The notes under the pieces were generated by a model, which ran no database searches, was not told where the DNA came from, and saw only the letters and a list, made by a program, of their open reading frames with translations. Positions 21,591 through 30,992 of a stretch of 64,000 nucleotides of DNA are shown here, piece after piece. The position numbers were made by a program, and so were the translations under genes. The stretch is taken from positions 7,437 to 71,436 of the forward strand of contig NZ_JAYKPK010000013.1 of the NCBI RefSeq assembly GCF_035117555.1, read 5' to 3'. Within the stretch, counting starts at the first letter, position 1. Each line of letters opens with the position of its first letter. The stretch is from Yoonia sp035117555 (GTDB lineage: Bacteria; Pseudomonadota; Alphaproteobacteria; Rhodobacterales; Rhodobacteraceae).

Positions 21591-23607
21591 TGATTATGAT
21601 GATCTGACCGCCGATCTCGACCTCGGCTTTGACGGGGCCGCGGACATCCTGCGGGTCTGGCGCAGCGGCATGCGGCCCGATCCTGATCTGACAGTGTCGG
21701 AATGGGCCGACGCGCATCGCAAGCTGTCGTCGCGGGCCTCGGCCGAGCCTGGACAATACCGGACATCACGCACGCCCTATCTGCGCGCAATCATGGATGC
21801 GCTGTCGCCAAACCACCCCGCGCAGCGGATCAGCTTCATGAAAGCGGCACAGGTTGGCGCGACCGAGGCTGGCAACAACTGGATCGGCTTTGTGATCCAC
21901 CACGCGCCGGGGCCGATGCTGGCGGTGCTGCCCACCGTCGAGATGGCCAAGCGCACATCGCGCGGCCGGATCGACCCGCTAATCTCGGACTCGCCGGTGC
22001 TGCGCGAACGGGTCAATCCGGCGCGGTCGCGCGATGCCGGCAATTCGATGCTGTCAAAGGAGTTCCAGGGCGGCATTCTGGTGCTGACCGGTGCCAATTC
22101 CGCCACCGGCCTGCGGTCTATGCCCGCGCGCTACATCTTTCTCGATGAGGTCGACGCCTACCCCGCGTCCGCCGACGAGGAAGGTGATCCGGTCACGCTG
22201 GCCGAAGCGCGGACCACCACCTTCTCGCACCGGCGCAAGGTGTTCATGGTCTCGACACCGACGATCCGGGGGCTGAGCCGGATCGAGCGGGAGTTCGAGG
22301 CTTCTGACCAGCGGCGCTACTTTGTGCCCTGCCCGCATTGCGGCACGATGCAATGGTTGCAGTTCGAGCGTCTGCGCTGGGACAAAGGGCGACCTGATAC
22401 GGCGGCCTATCACTGCGAAGGCTGCGAAAAGCCCATCGCCGAACATCACAAGACGCAAATGCTGGCGCGCGGTGCGTGGCGCGCAACGGCCGTGTCTGCT
22501 GATCCCTATGCGATAGGCTTCCATCTCTCGGCGCTCTATTCGCCGCTCGGCTGGAAAAGCTGGCAACAGATCGCCCGCGACTGGTTGGCAGCCCAAGGCT
22601 CGGAAGAGATGCTGCGCGCTGCGCGCAATACGCTGCTGGGCGAGACATGGGTTGAAAGCGGCGACGCGCCCGAATGGCAACGGCTGGCCGAACGCCGTGA
22701 AGCCTATGGTGGCGTGCAAATCCCGATGGGCGGGTTGTTCTTGACCGCAGGCGTCGATGTACAAAAAGACCGCATCGAGGTGGATGTCTGGGCTTGGGGC
22801 CGCGGATTGGAAAGCTGGCTTGTCGATCATATCGTGATCGCAGGCGGTCCGGACGATCCGGCTTGCTGGGACAAGCTGACGGCACTCTTGGGTCGGACAT
22901 GGGCCTGCGCCAATGGCGCTGTCATCGTGATCGGCAAGCTGGCGATCGATACCGGCTACGAAGCCCCTGCGGTTTACACATGGGCGCGCAAGCAGGGCTT
23001 TGATCAGGTCGCCCCCGTCAAAGGCCTTGAAGGCTTCAACCGCGCCACGCCGGTGTCAGGTCCGACCTTCGTGGATGCGACCATCGGGGGCAAGCGTCTG
23101 CGGCGCGGCGCGCGGCTCTGGTCTGTGGCCACGGCCACCTTCAAGACCGAGACCTACCGCTTTTTGCGGCTGGAACGTCCCAGCGACGAAGATCGGGCGC
23201 TGGGTGTGCTGGACGCGCCGGGCACAGTGCATCTGCCCGACTGGATCGATACCGAATGGCTCAAACAGCTGGTGGCCGAACAATTGGTCACTGTGCGCAA
23301 TAAACGCGGCTACGCCCGCCCCGAATGGCAAAAAATGCGCGAGCGCAACGAAGCGCTTGATACCCGCGTCTATGCCCGCGCCGCCGCATGGATCATGGGT
23401 GCCGATCGCTGGGACGAGGCGACCTGGCGCCGGCTTGAAGCGCAGGCCGGGGTCGAAACCAGAGCCTCTGTCGCCCCGGCGTCAGCTGCGGTTCCTTTCG
23501 CAGGTCTGGCCACTGAACCAGATACGCCCGCGCCACCCAAAGCCGGCACACCAATCACCCCGCGCCGCAAGCGCCGGGCTTACACACCGACCTTCATGAG
23601 GGATTGA
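21538..23607 (+). CDS. phage terminase large subunit (GpA family)
   Basis: A packaging motor of up to 689 residues. The ATPase domain includes the signature region MKAAQVGATEAGNNWIGF (Walker A-like, residues about 100-118) and FLDEVDAYP (Walker B, about 200). A zinc-binding pair CPHCG/CEGCEKP lies near residues 263-300. The C-terminal nuclease domain includes GVDVQKDRIEVDVWAWG. A TTG at 21583 overlapping the small-subunit stop is an alternative start. All expected motifs are present, so packaging capacity looks intact. Confidence 0.95.
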   Translation: MSERNSTPSPISGSRLDDDYDDLTADLDLGFDGAADILRVWRSGMRPDPDLTVSEWADAHRKLSSRASAEPGQYRTSRTPYLRAIMDALSPNHPAQRISFMKAAQVGATEAGNNWIGFVIHHAPGPMLAVLPTVEMAKRTSRGRIDPLISDSPVLRERVNPARSRDAGNSMLSKEFQGGILVLTGANSATGLRSMPARYIFLDEVDAYPASADEEGDPVTLAEARTTTFSHRRKVFMVSTPTIRGLSRIEREFEASDQRRYFVPCPHCGTMQWLQFERLRWDKGRPDTAAYHCEGCEKPIAEHHKTQMLARGAWRATAVSADPYAIGFHLSALYSPLGWKSWQQIARDWLAAQGSEEMLRAARNTLLGETWVESGDAPEWQRLAERREAYGGVQIPMGGLFLTAGVDVQKDRIEVDVWAWGRGLESWLVDHIVIAGGPDDPACWDKLTALLGRTWACANGAVIVIGKLAIDTGYEAPAVYTWARKQGFDQVAPVKGLEGFNRATPVSGPTFVDATIGGKRLRRGARLWSVATATFKTETYRFLRLERPSDEDRALGVLDAPGTVHLPDWIDTEWLKQLVAEQLVTVRNKRGYARPEWQKMRERNEALDTRVYARAAAWIMGADRWDEATWRRLEAQAGVETRASVAPASAAVPFAGLATEPDTPAPPKAGTPITPRRKRRAYTPTFMRD

Positions 23608-23608
23608 G

Positions 23609-23824
23609 ATGGATCTGGAACGGATGCGCGCCTTGTTGGCCGCCCTGCAGGAAGCCCGTTATGCGGGGGTCCGGTCGGTCAGCTATGACGGCAAGACCGT
23701 CACCTACGGCTCGGACGCGGAACTCGCGCGTGCCGTTGCCGATCTGGAAACCCGCATCGCCACAGCCACCTCAGGCATGCGGCGTCGCAGGCGCTGGGGC
23801 ACCGTCGCCACGAAGGGTCTGTAA
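23609..23824 (+). CDS. gpW-like head-tail joining protein
   Basis: A 71-residue protein of the lambda gpW type: MDLERMRALLAALQEARYAG, then SYDGKTVTYGS and a short helix with a basic tail. It helps complete the head so that the tail can attach. It lies one nucleotide after terminase and 3 nt before portal. Confidence 0.85.
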   Translation: MDLERMRALLAALQEARYAGVRSVSYDGKTVTYGSDAELARAVADLETRIATATSGMRRRRRWGTVATKGL

Positions 23825-23827
23825 GCG

Positions 23828-25384
23828 ATGGCGTTTGATGCCTTTCGTCAGCGCATCGGCAGCATCATCGGCGGGTTTGACGCGGCACAATCCCACCGGC
23901 GCCTGCGCGGGTTCCGCGCCAGTCGCGCCCATGTGAACACGCTGATCACCGCGTCGGGGGATACAATCACCGCCCGCGCGCGCTGGCTGGTGCGCAACAA
24001 CGGCTATGCTGCCAATGCCGTCGAGAGCTTTGCCAGCAATGTCGTTGGTGATGGCATCAAGCCATCCTCAACGATTGCCGATGCCGCGCTGAAAGAACAG
24101 CTGCAGCTGCTCTGGCTTGCCTGGACCGATGATGCCGACGCCGAAGGGCTCACGGATTTCTACGGGCTGCAGCGCCGTGCCGCGCGCGAGGTGTTTTTGG
24201 CGGGCGAGGTGTTTTTGCGGATCAGGCCGCGACGCGCAGAAGACGGTCTCACCGTGCCGCTGCAACTACAGATGCTGCCGTCCGAGATGCTACCACTTGA
24301 TATGAACCGCACGCTGCCAGGCGCGGGGCTGATCCGGCAAGGCATCGAGTTTGACGGCATCGGCCGCCGTGTGGCCTATCACTTTCTGCGCCGGCATCCC
24401 GGTGATCTGACCGATCCCGGCCTTGCAGGCGAAACGGTGCGGGTTCCGGCCACAGATGTGATCCATGTGCTTGATCCGGTGGAAGCCGGTCAGCTGCGCG
24501 GCATGTCGCGGTTTACCGCCGCTATCGTCAAGCTGTTCACGCTGGACCTTTACGATGATGCCGAGCTTGAGCGCAAAAAGATCGCGGCGATGTTCGCGAT
24601 GTTCATCACCTCGCCTGCACCGGAAACGCCGCTGGAACCGACCGATGAGGATCTGGAGGTCGAGCCCGGACAGGTGGTGCGGCTTGATCCGGGCGAAGAT
24701 GTCTCGACACCCGCCACGCCAGACTCGGGCGGCACCTACGAGCTGTTCCAGTACCGCACGCTCCTGCAGATCAGTGCAGCTTTGGGCATACCCTACGGCT
24801 ATCTGACCGGCGACACAGCGAAGGGCAACTTCTCCAATACCCGCATAACCCTGATTGAATTCCGCCGCCGGATCTCGGCCTGGCAGCATTCTGTGCTGGT
24901 CTTCCAGATGTGCCGTGCGGTCTGGATGCGCTGGCTGGACACGGCTGTGCTGTCGGGAGCGCTTGATCTGCCCGGCTATGACAGCCAGCGGCGGCAGTAT
25001 CAGGCTTGTGCGTGGTTGCCGACCAAATGGGATTGGGTCGATCCGATGAAGGACGCCTCGGCCGAGATTCTGCAGATCGAGGCAGGGCTCAAATCCCGCA
25101 CCCAAGCCCTGTCCGAGCGCGGCTATGACGCCGAACAGGTCGACCGCGAGATTGCGGCCGAACGAAAGCGCGAACGTAATCTTGGTCTCGACTTCCGCCG
25201 CCCGGGCTCGCCCGCGCAGGGGCCGGGCGGACCAGTCGGGGCCACCGGCGATGATGATGGCCGCGACGATGATCATGGGCGCAATGATGACGGTGACGGC
25301 ACCCGCGACGGCGCGGATGACAACGGCACAGACAATACTGCAAGCGGACGTCCCAGAAAATCCGCTATGAAGGACGGCATATGA
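23828..25384 (+). CDS. phage portal protein (lambda gpB family)
   Basis: A 518-residue portal. Family features include ARARWLVRNNGYAANAVE near residue 55, REVFLAGEVFLRIRPR near 120, DVIHVLDPVEAGQLRG near 215 and LTGDTAKGNFSNTR near 325. The last 60 residues are low-complexity Asp/Gly/Arg (repeats of DDGRDDDHGRNDDG type), which looks like a flexible tail. It forms the dodecameric DNA channel in the capsid vertex. It overlaps the protease gene by 4 nt. Confidence 0.95.
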   Translation: MAFDAFRQRIGSIIGGFDAAQSHRRLRGFRASRAHVNTLITASGDTITARARWLVRNNGYAANAVESFASNVVGDGIKPSSTIADAALKEQLQLLWLAWTDDADAEGLTDFYGLQRRAAREVFLAGEVFLRIRPRRAEDGLTVPLQLQMLPSEMLPLDMNRTLPGAGLIRQGIEFDGIGRRVAYHFLRRHPGDLTDPGLAGETVRVPATDVIHVLDPVEAGQLRGMSRFTAAIVKLFTLDLYDDAELERKKIAAMFAMFITSPAPETPLEPTDEDLEVEPGQVVRLDPGEDVSTPATPDSGGTYELFQYRTLLQISAALGIPYGYLTGDTAKGNFSNTRITLIEFRRRISAWQHSVLVFQMCRAVWMRWLDTAVLSGALDLPGYDSQRRQYQACAWLPTKWDWVDPMKDASAEILQIEAGLKSRTQALSERGYDAEQVDREIAAERKRERNLGLDFRRPGSPAQGPGGPVGATGDDDGRDDDHGRNDDGDGTRDGADDNGTDNTASGRPRKSAMKDGI

Positions 25385-26826
25385 TGCATCACGCACAGAT
25401 CGCGCAGCGCGCCTTCAACACCCCGCTGATGGTCGATCCCGCCAAGGCGCTGGCGTTTCTGTCAGGGCTGGGGCCGCGGATCACCGGGCAGGACATTACC
25501 TTCCGGGGTCTCGATATCGAAGCCGCCGAACAGGGCGCGGCCGCCCTGCCCGTCCGGGCGTCGCTGTTCGGCAGTGATCTGGCCCGGCGACACCAGCGCA
25601 ATGGCACAGCGCCTTACGCCGTGGTGGACGGGATTGCTGTGATCGAAATCGCCGGCACGCTGGTGCATCGCGGTGCCTGGATCGGGCAATCCTCTGGCCT
25701 GACCTCTTATGAAGGGATCGCGGCCCAACTGCAGGCAGCACTCACTGATCCCGGCGTGCACGGCATCGCACTCGATATCGACAGTTTCGGCGGCGAGGTT
25801 GCGGGTGCCTTCGATCTGGCCGATCGCATCAGGGCCGCGCGGGCGCAGAAGCCGGTGCACGCTTTTGTCGCCGAACATGCGCTCTCAGCAGGATATGTTC
25901 TGGCCTCACAAGCCGACCGGATCATCCTGCCCCGCACCGGGGCTGTGGGCAGTATCGGTGTTGTGGCGCTGCATACCGACATGAGTGGTGCGCTGGATCA
26001 AAAGGGCATCGCCGTCACACTGATCCATGCGGGCGCCTACAAGATCGACGCCAATCCATATCAGCCGCTGCCCGAGGCCATGCATGGTGAAATGCAGCGC
26101 CAGCTGGAAGTAGTGCGGTTTCTTTTTGCCGAGACCGTCGCCGCAGGACGCGGGAAACGGTTGTCCCAGGACGCAGCGCTCGCCACCGAAGCGGCCGTGT
26201 TCCGCGGCATCGATGCCATCACCGCCGGTCTTGCCGACGCGCTGGCCGATCCGGTCACCGCGTTCAGCGCCTTCGCCGCCGCCCCGCGCGGCACCACCTC
26301 ACCCAGCAGAAAGAAACAACAGATGAGCACCGCACCAACCGCAATCGATACCGACACCGACACCGACGCCAATACTGGCAACCGGACCGGCACTGACACC
26401 AGCGCGACGGAGCCGGCGCCGCCCACAGGTACCAATGCGCCCGCAGATCAAGCGGTAACGTCCCAGCCCACAGCGTCTGCAACGTCAATGCCAACATCCA
26501 ACCCGACACCGATAGCCCAAACCGACCGCGCAGAGCCAACCACCCCAACACCAGATGCAGCGATGACCGCTGACGCCGTACGGGCCGAGGCCGCCGAGGT
26601 GGCACAGGTTTGCGCGCAGGCGGCACGGCTTGGTGTGCGCATCGACGCCGCCGATGCTGTGGCGCGCGGCTTGAAACCCGAAGCTTTGCGTGCGCGGGTT
26701 CTGGCCGACCTTGCCGCGCGCAGCGATGCGGCAGGGATCATTGCCACGGCTCCTGCCGCGACAGCCGCAACAGACAGCCCGATCATTGCAGCCGCAAAAA
26801 AGGCTGCAACCGACGCCAAACGCTGA
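25381..26826 (+). CDS. phage prohead protease (S49/ClpP-like) with scaffold extension
   Basis: A 481-residue protein. Residues about 70-300 form a S49 (SppA-like) serine peptidase like lambda gpC, with the segment LDIDSFGGEVAGAFDLADR and catalytic region AEHALSAGYVLASQADRI plus TGAVGSIGVV. Residues about 310-400 are Thr/Asp/Pro-rich linker. The C-terminal helical part resembles a scaffolding domain, as in lambda C/Nu3. An internal ATG at 26323 could give the scaffold alone. Confidence 0.92.
   Translation: MMHHAQIAQRAFNTPLMVDPAKALAFLSGLGPRITGQDITFRGLDIEAAEQGAAALPVRASLFGSDLARRHQRNGTAPYAVVDGIAVIEIAGTLVHRGAWIGQSSGLTSYEGIAAQLQAALTDPGVHGIALDIDSFGGEVAGAFDLADRIRAARAQKPVHAFVAEHALSAGYVLASQADRIILPRTGAVGSIGVVALHTDMSGALDQKGIAVTLIHAGAYKIDANPYQPLPEAMHGEMQRQLEVVRFLFAETVAAGRGKRLSQDAALATEAAVFRGIDAITAGLADALADPVTAFSAFAAAPRGTTSPSRKKQQMSTAPTAIDTDTDTDANTGNRTGTDTSATEPAPPTGTNAPADQAVTSQPTASATSMPTSNPTPIAQTDRAEPTTPTPDAAMTADAVRAEAAEVAQVCAQAARLGVRIDAADAVARGLKPEALRARVLADLAARSDAAGIIATAPAATAATDSPIIAAAKKAATDAKR
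26323..26826 (+). CDS. candidate nested scaffold protein (Nu3-like internal start)
   Basis: ATG 26323 is in frame within the protease gene, exactly where the catalytic domain ends and the Thr/Asp-rich linker begins (KKQQ-MSTAPTAID). It would yield a 167-residue scaffold, as lambda Nu3 is made from within gene C. The upstream ribosome-binding site is only weak (AGAAAG). The case is an analogy with lambda, not proof. Confidence 0.4.
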   Translation: MSTAPTAIDTDTDTDANTGNRTGTDTSATEPAPPTGTNAPADQAVTSQPTASATSMPTSNPTPIAQTDRAEPTTPTPDAAMTADAVRAEAAEVAQVCAQAARLGVRIDAADAVARGLKPEALRARVLADLAARSDAAGIIATAPAATAATDSPIIAAAKKAATDAKR

Positions 26827-26876
26827 CAATGCGCCACCCCAACCTGCCGCTGCCCCAAAACTACGGAGACTGACCA

Positions 26877-27257
26877 ATGCCTGTCCTGACCCAACCGCCC
26901 GGCATGGGCGATGTGCTCAAATACGAGCTCAATCCAAACTTCACACGCGAAACGATCACCCTGCTGGCCGGCACCGCCTATCCCGTCGGCGCAGTCCTTG
27001 GTCGCATCACCGCCAGCGGCAAGTACAAGCTTGCGACCTCGGGCGGCACAGACGGCGCGCAAACCGCCGCGGCTGTTTTGCTTTCTGCTGTCGATGCCAG
27101 TGCAGCAGACGCTACAGGTCTGGTGGTCCTGCGCGGTCCCGCGATCGTGTCCAAAGCGGCGCTGGTGTTTGATGCGACCGTCGATGACGCGGCCAAAACC
27201 GCCACCAAGCACGGCCAGCTTGCCGCCATCGGGATCGTGCCGCGCGATACCGCCTGA
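26877..27257 (+). CDS. phage head decoration protein (lambda gpD family)
   Basis: A 126-residue protein with the family pattern: DVLKYELNPNFTRETITLLAG at the N-terminus, GAVLGRITASGKY and a VVLRGPAIVSK segment. It trimerises on the expanded capsid to stabilise it. It lies between protease and major capsid genes as in lambda-like heads. Confidence 0.92.
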   Translation: MPVLTQPPGMGDVLKYELNPNFTRETITLLAGTAYPVGAVLGRITASGKYKLATSGGTDGAQTAAAVLLSAVDASAADATGLVVLRGPAIVSKAALVFDATVDDAAKTATKHGQLAAIGIVPRDTA

Positions 27258-27380
27258 TCCCTGCGCGAGGACAAATGTAGATGATGCCGAACCGGCGCCC
27301 GTCACACGCGGCGCCGCGGCCGGCGCTCTGCGCCATGTCACCACAACCGCCCCTTCCCTCTCATGCCCCCGGAGTTCCCC

Positions 27381-28403
27381 ATGACCATCACCCGCAACCC
27401 GTTTGACGCGGGCGGCTACTCGCTCGCAGAGATGACGCAGGCCATCAACATACTGCCAAATCTCTATACCCGCCTCGGCCAGATCGGCCTGTTTCGCTTC
27501 GAAGGCGTCACCCAACGCGCGATCGTAATCGAACAGCGCGCCGGCGTGCTGAGCCTGCTGCCCTCGGTGCCGCTGGGCGCACCCGCCACAGTCGGCAATC
27601 GCGAACAGCGCTCGATGCGCTCCTTTGCGCTGCCCTGGATTCCGCATGACGACGTCATCCTGCCCGCCGACATTCAGGGCATGCCCGCATTGGGCCTGTC
27701 AGACGCCGCCGATCCGCTGGTCGAGGTGATGAACCGTAAGCTGACACTGATGCGCCGCAAGCACGCCCAGACACGCGAATATATGGAGATGAACGCCCTG
27801 CGCGGTATCGTGAAAGACGGTGCGGGCACCACACTCTACAACTACTTCACCGAGTTCGGCCTCGAGCAGATCTCGATCGACTTCGTGTTCGGCACGGCCG
27901 GAACCAATATCCAGGCCAAGGTCCGCAATGTGCTGCGCGCAATGGAGGACAACCTTCTGGGCGAGACCATGACTACCGCCCATGCGCTGGTCAGTTCCGA
28001 ATTCTTCGACAAGCTGATCAGCCATCCCAAGACCGAAGAAGCGTACAAGTTCTTCTCTGCCACCGGTGGCCAGCCGCTGCGCGAGGACATGCGCCGCGCT
28101 TTCCCTTTCGCCGGCATGCTGTTCGAGGAATACAACGGCTCTGTCACGCTCTCGGGTGGCACCTCCGAACGGCTGATCCCTGCGGGCGAGGGTATCGCAT
28201 TCCCGATGGGGACCTTCGACACCTTCACCACCTATGGCGGTCCCGCCAACCTGTTGGAAACCGCCAACACGATCGGTCTGCCGCTTTACGCCCGCCAGAT
28301 GATCGATGCCAAAGGTCGCTGGATCGATCTGATGACCGAAAGCTCGATCCTGCCCGTCAACAAACGCCCCCGTATGGCGATCCGCCTGCAGACCTCGAAC
28401 TGA
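27381..28403 (+). CDS. phage major capsid protein (protein E family)
   Basis: About 340 residues from ATG 27381. An in-frame start 18 nt upstream is less likely. Protein E features include YSLAEMTQAINILPNLYTRL at the N-terminus, HDDVILPADIQGMPALG near residue 95 and GGTSERLIPAGEGIAFPMGT near 265. It forms the icosahedral shell and is presumably the most highly expressed phage gene. Confidence 0.95.
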   Translation: MTITRNPFDAGGYSLAEMTQAINILPNLYTRLGQIGLFRFEGVTQRAIVIEQRAGVLSLLPSVPLGAPATVGNREQRSMRSFALPWIPHDDVILPADIQGMPALGLSDAADPLVEVMNRKLTLMRRKHAQTREYMEMNALRGIVKDGAGTTLYNYFTEFGLEQISIDFVFGTAGTNIQAKVRNVLRAMEDNLLGETMTTAHALVSSEFFDKLISHPKTEEAYKFFSATGGQPLREDMRRAFPFAGMLFEEYNGSVTLSGGTSERLIPAGEGIAFPMGTFDTFTTYGGPANLLETANTIGLPLYARQMIDAKGRWIDLMTESSILPVNKRPRMAIRLQTSN

Positions 28404-28421
28404 TCGGCGGGCATCATCGTG

Positions 28422-28736
28422 ATGAATGTCTTCGCTGCCGCCATGAACCGCGTCTATGCCAACACATCTATGGCGGCAGGCGCGCTCTGGATATCTGCCA
28501 GCACATCCGAAGAACGCCCGATCCGCGTCATCCACCGCGCACCGGACCGGATCAGCGAGTTCGGCGCAGGGCGCTTTGTCAGCGACACAATGATGGTGGA
28601 CGTGCGCGTGTCCGATCTGTCCGATCCCCGCCCCGGCGATCTGATCGTGATCGGTACCGATAGCTTCACCATTCAGGGCGAGCCTGTGCGCGATCGCGAA
28701 CGGCTGATCTGGACCGTCGATCTGAGGCCGGCATGA
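28422..28736 (+). CDS. phage head-tail joining protein (gpFII/attachment-like)
   Basis: About 104 residues, small and beta-rich (DRISEFGAGRFVSDTMMVDV, GDLIVIGTDSFTIQGEP). Size, fold pattern and position right after the capsid gene fit an FII-type connector. It overlaps the following gene by 4 nt. GTG 28419 is an alternative start. Confidence 0.7.
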   Translation: MNVFAAAMNRVYANTSMAAGALWISASTSEERPIRVIHRAPDRISEFGAGRFVSDTMMVDVRVSDLSDPRPGDLIVIGTDSFTIQGEPVRDRERLIWTVDLRPA

Positions 28737-29362
28737 AGTTCACAGTTGATATCGCACCCAAGCTGATCAGTCTGATGGCCGCCGAGATCAAAGCCGGCGA
28801 GCGCGCGGTATCGAGCGCTATGCGCACAGCCGGCAACGAGCTGAAGTCCTCGTGGCGCAGCCAGATTACCGGCGCCGGGCTGGGTCAAAGGCTGGCGCGC
28901 ACGATCAGGTCAGAGCAATTCCCCAAAGGCCGGTCCAGCCTGAACGCCGCGGCGCTGGTCTGGTCAAAAGCGCCGGTGATCGTCAGCGCCCACGACACCG
29001 GTCCTCTCATTCGCGCAAAAAACGGTTTCTGGCTGGCAATCCCGACAGCGGCCGCCGGGAAATCCAGCCGCGGCGGGCGGATTACGCCAGCCGCTTGGGA
29101 ACAGCGCACCGGGCTAAGGTTGCGGTTTGTTTATCGACGGCGGGGCCCAAGTTTGCTTGTGGCGGAAGGCCGGCTCAGCACCGCAGGACGGGCGGTCAGG
29201 TCACGCTCAAAGACCGGCCGCGGGCTGACCACCGTGCCGGTCTTTCTGCTGGTTCCGCAGGTACAACTGCGCAAACGGCTAGATCTGGCGCGGGATGCAC
29301 GGCGGGTGCATGATAAGGTGCCAGGGTTGATTGTGGCGGGTTGGATGGCGAGACATTCCTAA
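28733..29362 (+). CDS. DUF6441 family phage tail/neck protein
   Basis: A 209-residue basic protein matching DUF6441 style: AMRTAGNELKSSWRSQITGA, GFWLAIPTAAAG and WEQRTGLRLRFVYRRRGPSL. It is probably a gpZ/gp10-like tail completion protein. Its 3' end overlaps by 4 nt the end of a minus-strand gene, marking the left edge of an inverted insertion in the structural operon. Confidence 0.82.
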   Translation: MKFTVDIAPKLISLMAAEIKAGERAVSSAMRTAGNELKSSWRSQITGAGLGQRLARTIRSEQFPKGRSSLNAAALVWSKAPVIVSAHDTGPLIRAKNGFWLAIPTAAAGKSSRGGRITPAAWEQRTGLRLRFVYRRRGPSLLVAEGRLSTAGRAVRSRSKTGRGLTTVPVFLLVPQVQLRKRLDLARDARRVHDKVPGLIVAGWMARHS

Positions 29363-30006
29363 TCGGCCGTGACCGACAGAACTGGAAACCCGGGATAGCA
29401 CTGCACATGATCGTCCTCGTGGTCCGACATACCGGGCTTGGTCAGGCAACCTCGCGGATCAACGTAACTGTCGATCCTGCGCTCGGGTTTTTCGTGCCAG
29501 GTAATGTTGAATGCCGCAAGCCGCGGAAAGAAATACAGGCTGGAGTAAGGCAGATGGTCGTGGATCCACCACGCAAGTGAGCGCCAGTCCGCACCAGCTT
29601 CATAACGGTCTGCAAACCACGGGATCACAATGCAGGCTGTAGCACCAGCATAGCCTTCCGCATCCCGGCGGTCCCAGATGTGACCCGCAAAGTTGGCTTC
29701 GTTCGACGCGCAACTGTAGCCTTTTTTCTTGGCGCGTTGCTGTTCGTTGCAAAATCCATTCACTTCGCAGGACCTATAAGCCGACCGGATGACGATCTTT
29801 CCAAATGTTTCTTGCAATGGCTCGAGAAGATCCTCGCAAAGGCGCTTGCCGACCATCACGGCAAGATCGGGATCATCGGGAATATTCGGGATACCGTGGA
29901 GATTGGCGACTTCACTGTACAAGAATTCACGCAGGAAGAAGGAGTTTGACAAACGCACACGCCCCAACTCATCAAGGGCCGCAACACTTATGGGTTTCTT
30001 GGTCAA
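29359..30006 (-). CDS. M15-like (peptidoglycan-peptidase-fold) hypothetical protein
   Basis: A 215-residue protein. The N-terminal part (FFLREFLYSEVAN, KRLCEDLLEPLQETFGKIV, IRSAYRSCEVNGF) looks like the start of D-Ala-D-Ala carboxypeptidase/M15A proteins. However, the usual HxxGxAxD zinc motif is replaced around NFAGHIWDRRDAEG. The C-terminal half has an HDHLPYSSLYFFPRLAAFNI segment seen in a widespread uncharacterised group. Enzymatic activity is uncertain. It lies antisense within phage structural genes, so it is a moron or defence-like cargo gene. Confidence 0.7.
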   Translation of the reverse strand: MTKKPISVAALDELGRVRLSNSFFLREFLYSEVANLHGIPNIPDDPDLAVMVGKRLCEDLLEPLQETFGKIVIRSAYRSCEVNGFCNEQQRAKKKGYSCASNEANFAGHIWDRRDAEGYAGATACIVIPWFADRYEAGADWRSLAWWIHDHLPYSSLYFFPRLAAFNITWHEKPERRIDSYVDPRGCLTKPGMSDHEDDHVQCYPGFPVLSVTAD

Positions 30007-30124
30007 CAGGCCACTCCGATTTCTGCCGCGTTCAGTTGGCCAGAGTTCAACATCGCACGTCCATCAACGCAAGCGCTACAAGCAGTTGAACAGCCGTCAC
30101 CGATCGCGCACGGAATTGGCCGCA

Positions 30125-30673
30125 TCACCCACCCAAGGTCGCTCTGACATCGGACATCGAAATATAAACCCGATGTGGATTATCCGAATCGCCCAGATGC
30201 CGGAATCCCAGCCCTTCATAAAAATCCCGGCGCCGCTGGAATTGGGCATCCTCCAGAACATCCAGTACGATCGCTGCAGCTCCCATCTGGACCGAGATTT
30301 CAAGGCAGCGTTTCATTGCGTCGATCAACAGCGCGGTGCCGACACCCTTGCCTTGCATATCAACATGCACCGCCACGGCACGGATGTAGATCACCGGGAT
30401 ATCCGGCACACGCGCGCGCTGCCATTTCTTGGGCCCCAATGCAGCGCGAACAGCCAAAGCACCCAGCGTGTAAAAACCAAGCACGGCCGCATCACCATCG
30501 TTCATAGCCATCCATGCTGCGACCATACCGTCCGCGACTTGATCGGACAGCGAGGATTTCAGGAAATTGTCGATGGGGGCAAAGCCGCAAGAAAAGGCGC
30601 TGCGGTCATGCAGCGCCTTGTCAAATCGTGCAATCGTCAGGGCAGACAGATCTGCCGCCTGCTCAGCCGGCAT
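30125..30673 (-). CDS. GNAT toxin of a type II toxin-antitoxin pair
   Basis: A 182-residue acetyltransferase of the TacT/AtaT style. It starts with SALTIARFDKALHDRSAFSCG and has an acetyl-CoA loop around VDMQGKGVGTALL (about residues 103-115). Known members acetylate aminoacyl-tRNA and stop translation. It overlaps the end of the DUF1778 antitoxin gene by 11 nt, which is the usual arrangement. It is oriented against the phage late genes and is therefore expressed independently, probably from the lysogen. Confidence 0.9.
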   Translation of the reverse strand: MPAEQAADLSALTIARFDKALHDRSAFSCGFAPIDNFLKSSLSDQVADGMVAAWMAMNDGDAAVLGFYTLGALAVRAALGPKKWQRARVPDIPVIYIRAVAVHVDMQGKGVGTALLIDAMKRCLEISVQMGAAAIVLDVLEDAQFQRRRDFYEGLGFRHLGDSDNPHRVYISMSDVRATLGG

Positions 30674-30971
30674 CCTTCAGCACGCCCTTCGTCGCCGCGG
30701 CTGCACGGGCGAGGCCAGGAACAAGCCGGCCTGGAGCCTCGATTGCCACTTTGAACGCGTCAAAAGCATCAACAGGCAAGATCGACAACGAAAGGCGCTG
30801 TTCAACCTCTTGTGCACGCAAGAGTGCCGCTTGGCGAATAAAGTCGGCTTCTTGCAAGCCGGTGGCTGCGGCCGCGGCCTTAATCCGGTCTTCATCAACG
30901 CGGTGCATGCGGATTTCCTTGCGGGCTTCCATCTTCCCCGCTGTCGGGGCCACAGTACCAAGAGCAAACAT
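30663..30971 (-). CDS. DUF1778 (TacA-like) antitoxin
   Basis: About 102 residues from ATG 30971, preceded by AAAGGAGA. The N-terminal ribbon-helix-helix (EARKEIRMHRVDEDRIKAAA, GLQEADFIRQAAL) is that of the DUF1778 family. The C-terminal tail (FDAFKVAIEAP) should wrap the toxin. The upstream perfect inverted repeat is the likely autoregulatory operator. The longer upstream frame has no ribosome-binding site and is rejected. Confidence 0.88.
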   Translation of the reverse strand: MFALGTVAPTAGKMEARKEIRMHRVDEDRIKAAAAATGLQEADFIRQAALLRAQEVEQRLSLSILPVDAFDAFKVAIEAPGRLVPGLARAAAATKGVLKDAG

Positions 30972-30992
30972 GGCAGGTCTCCTTTGAGTGAC

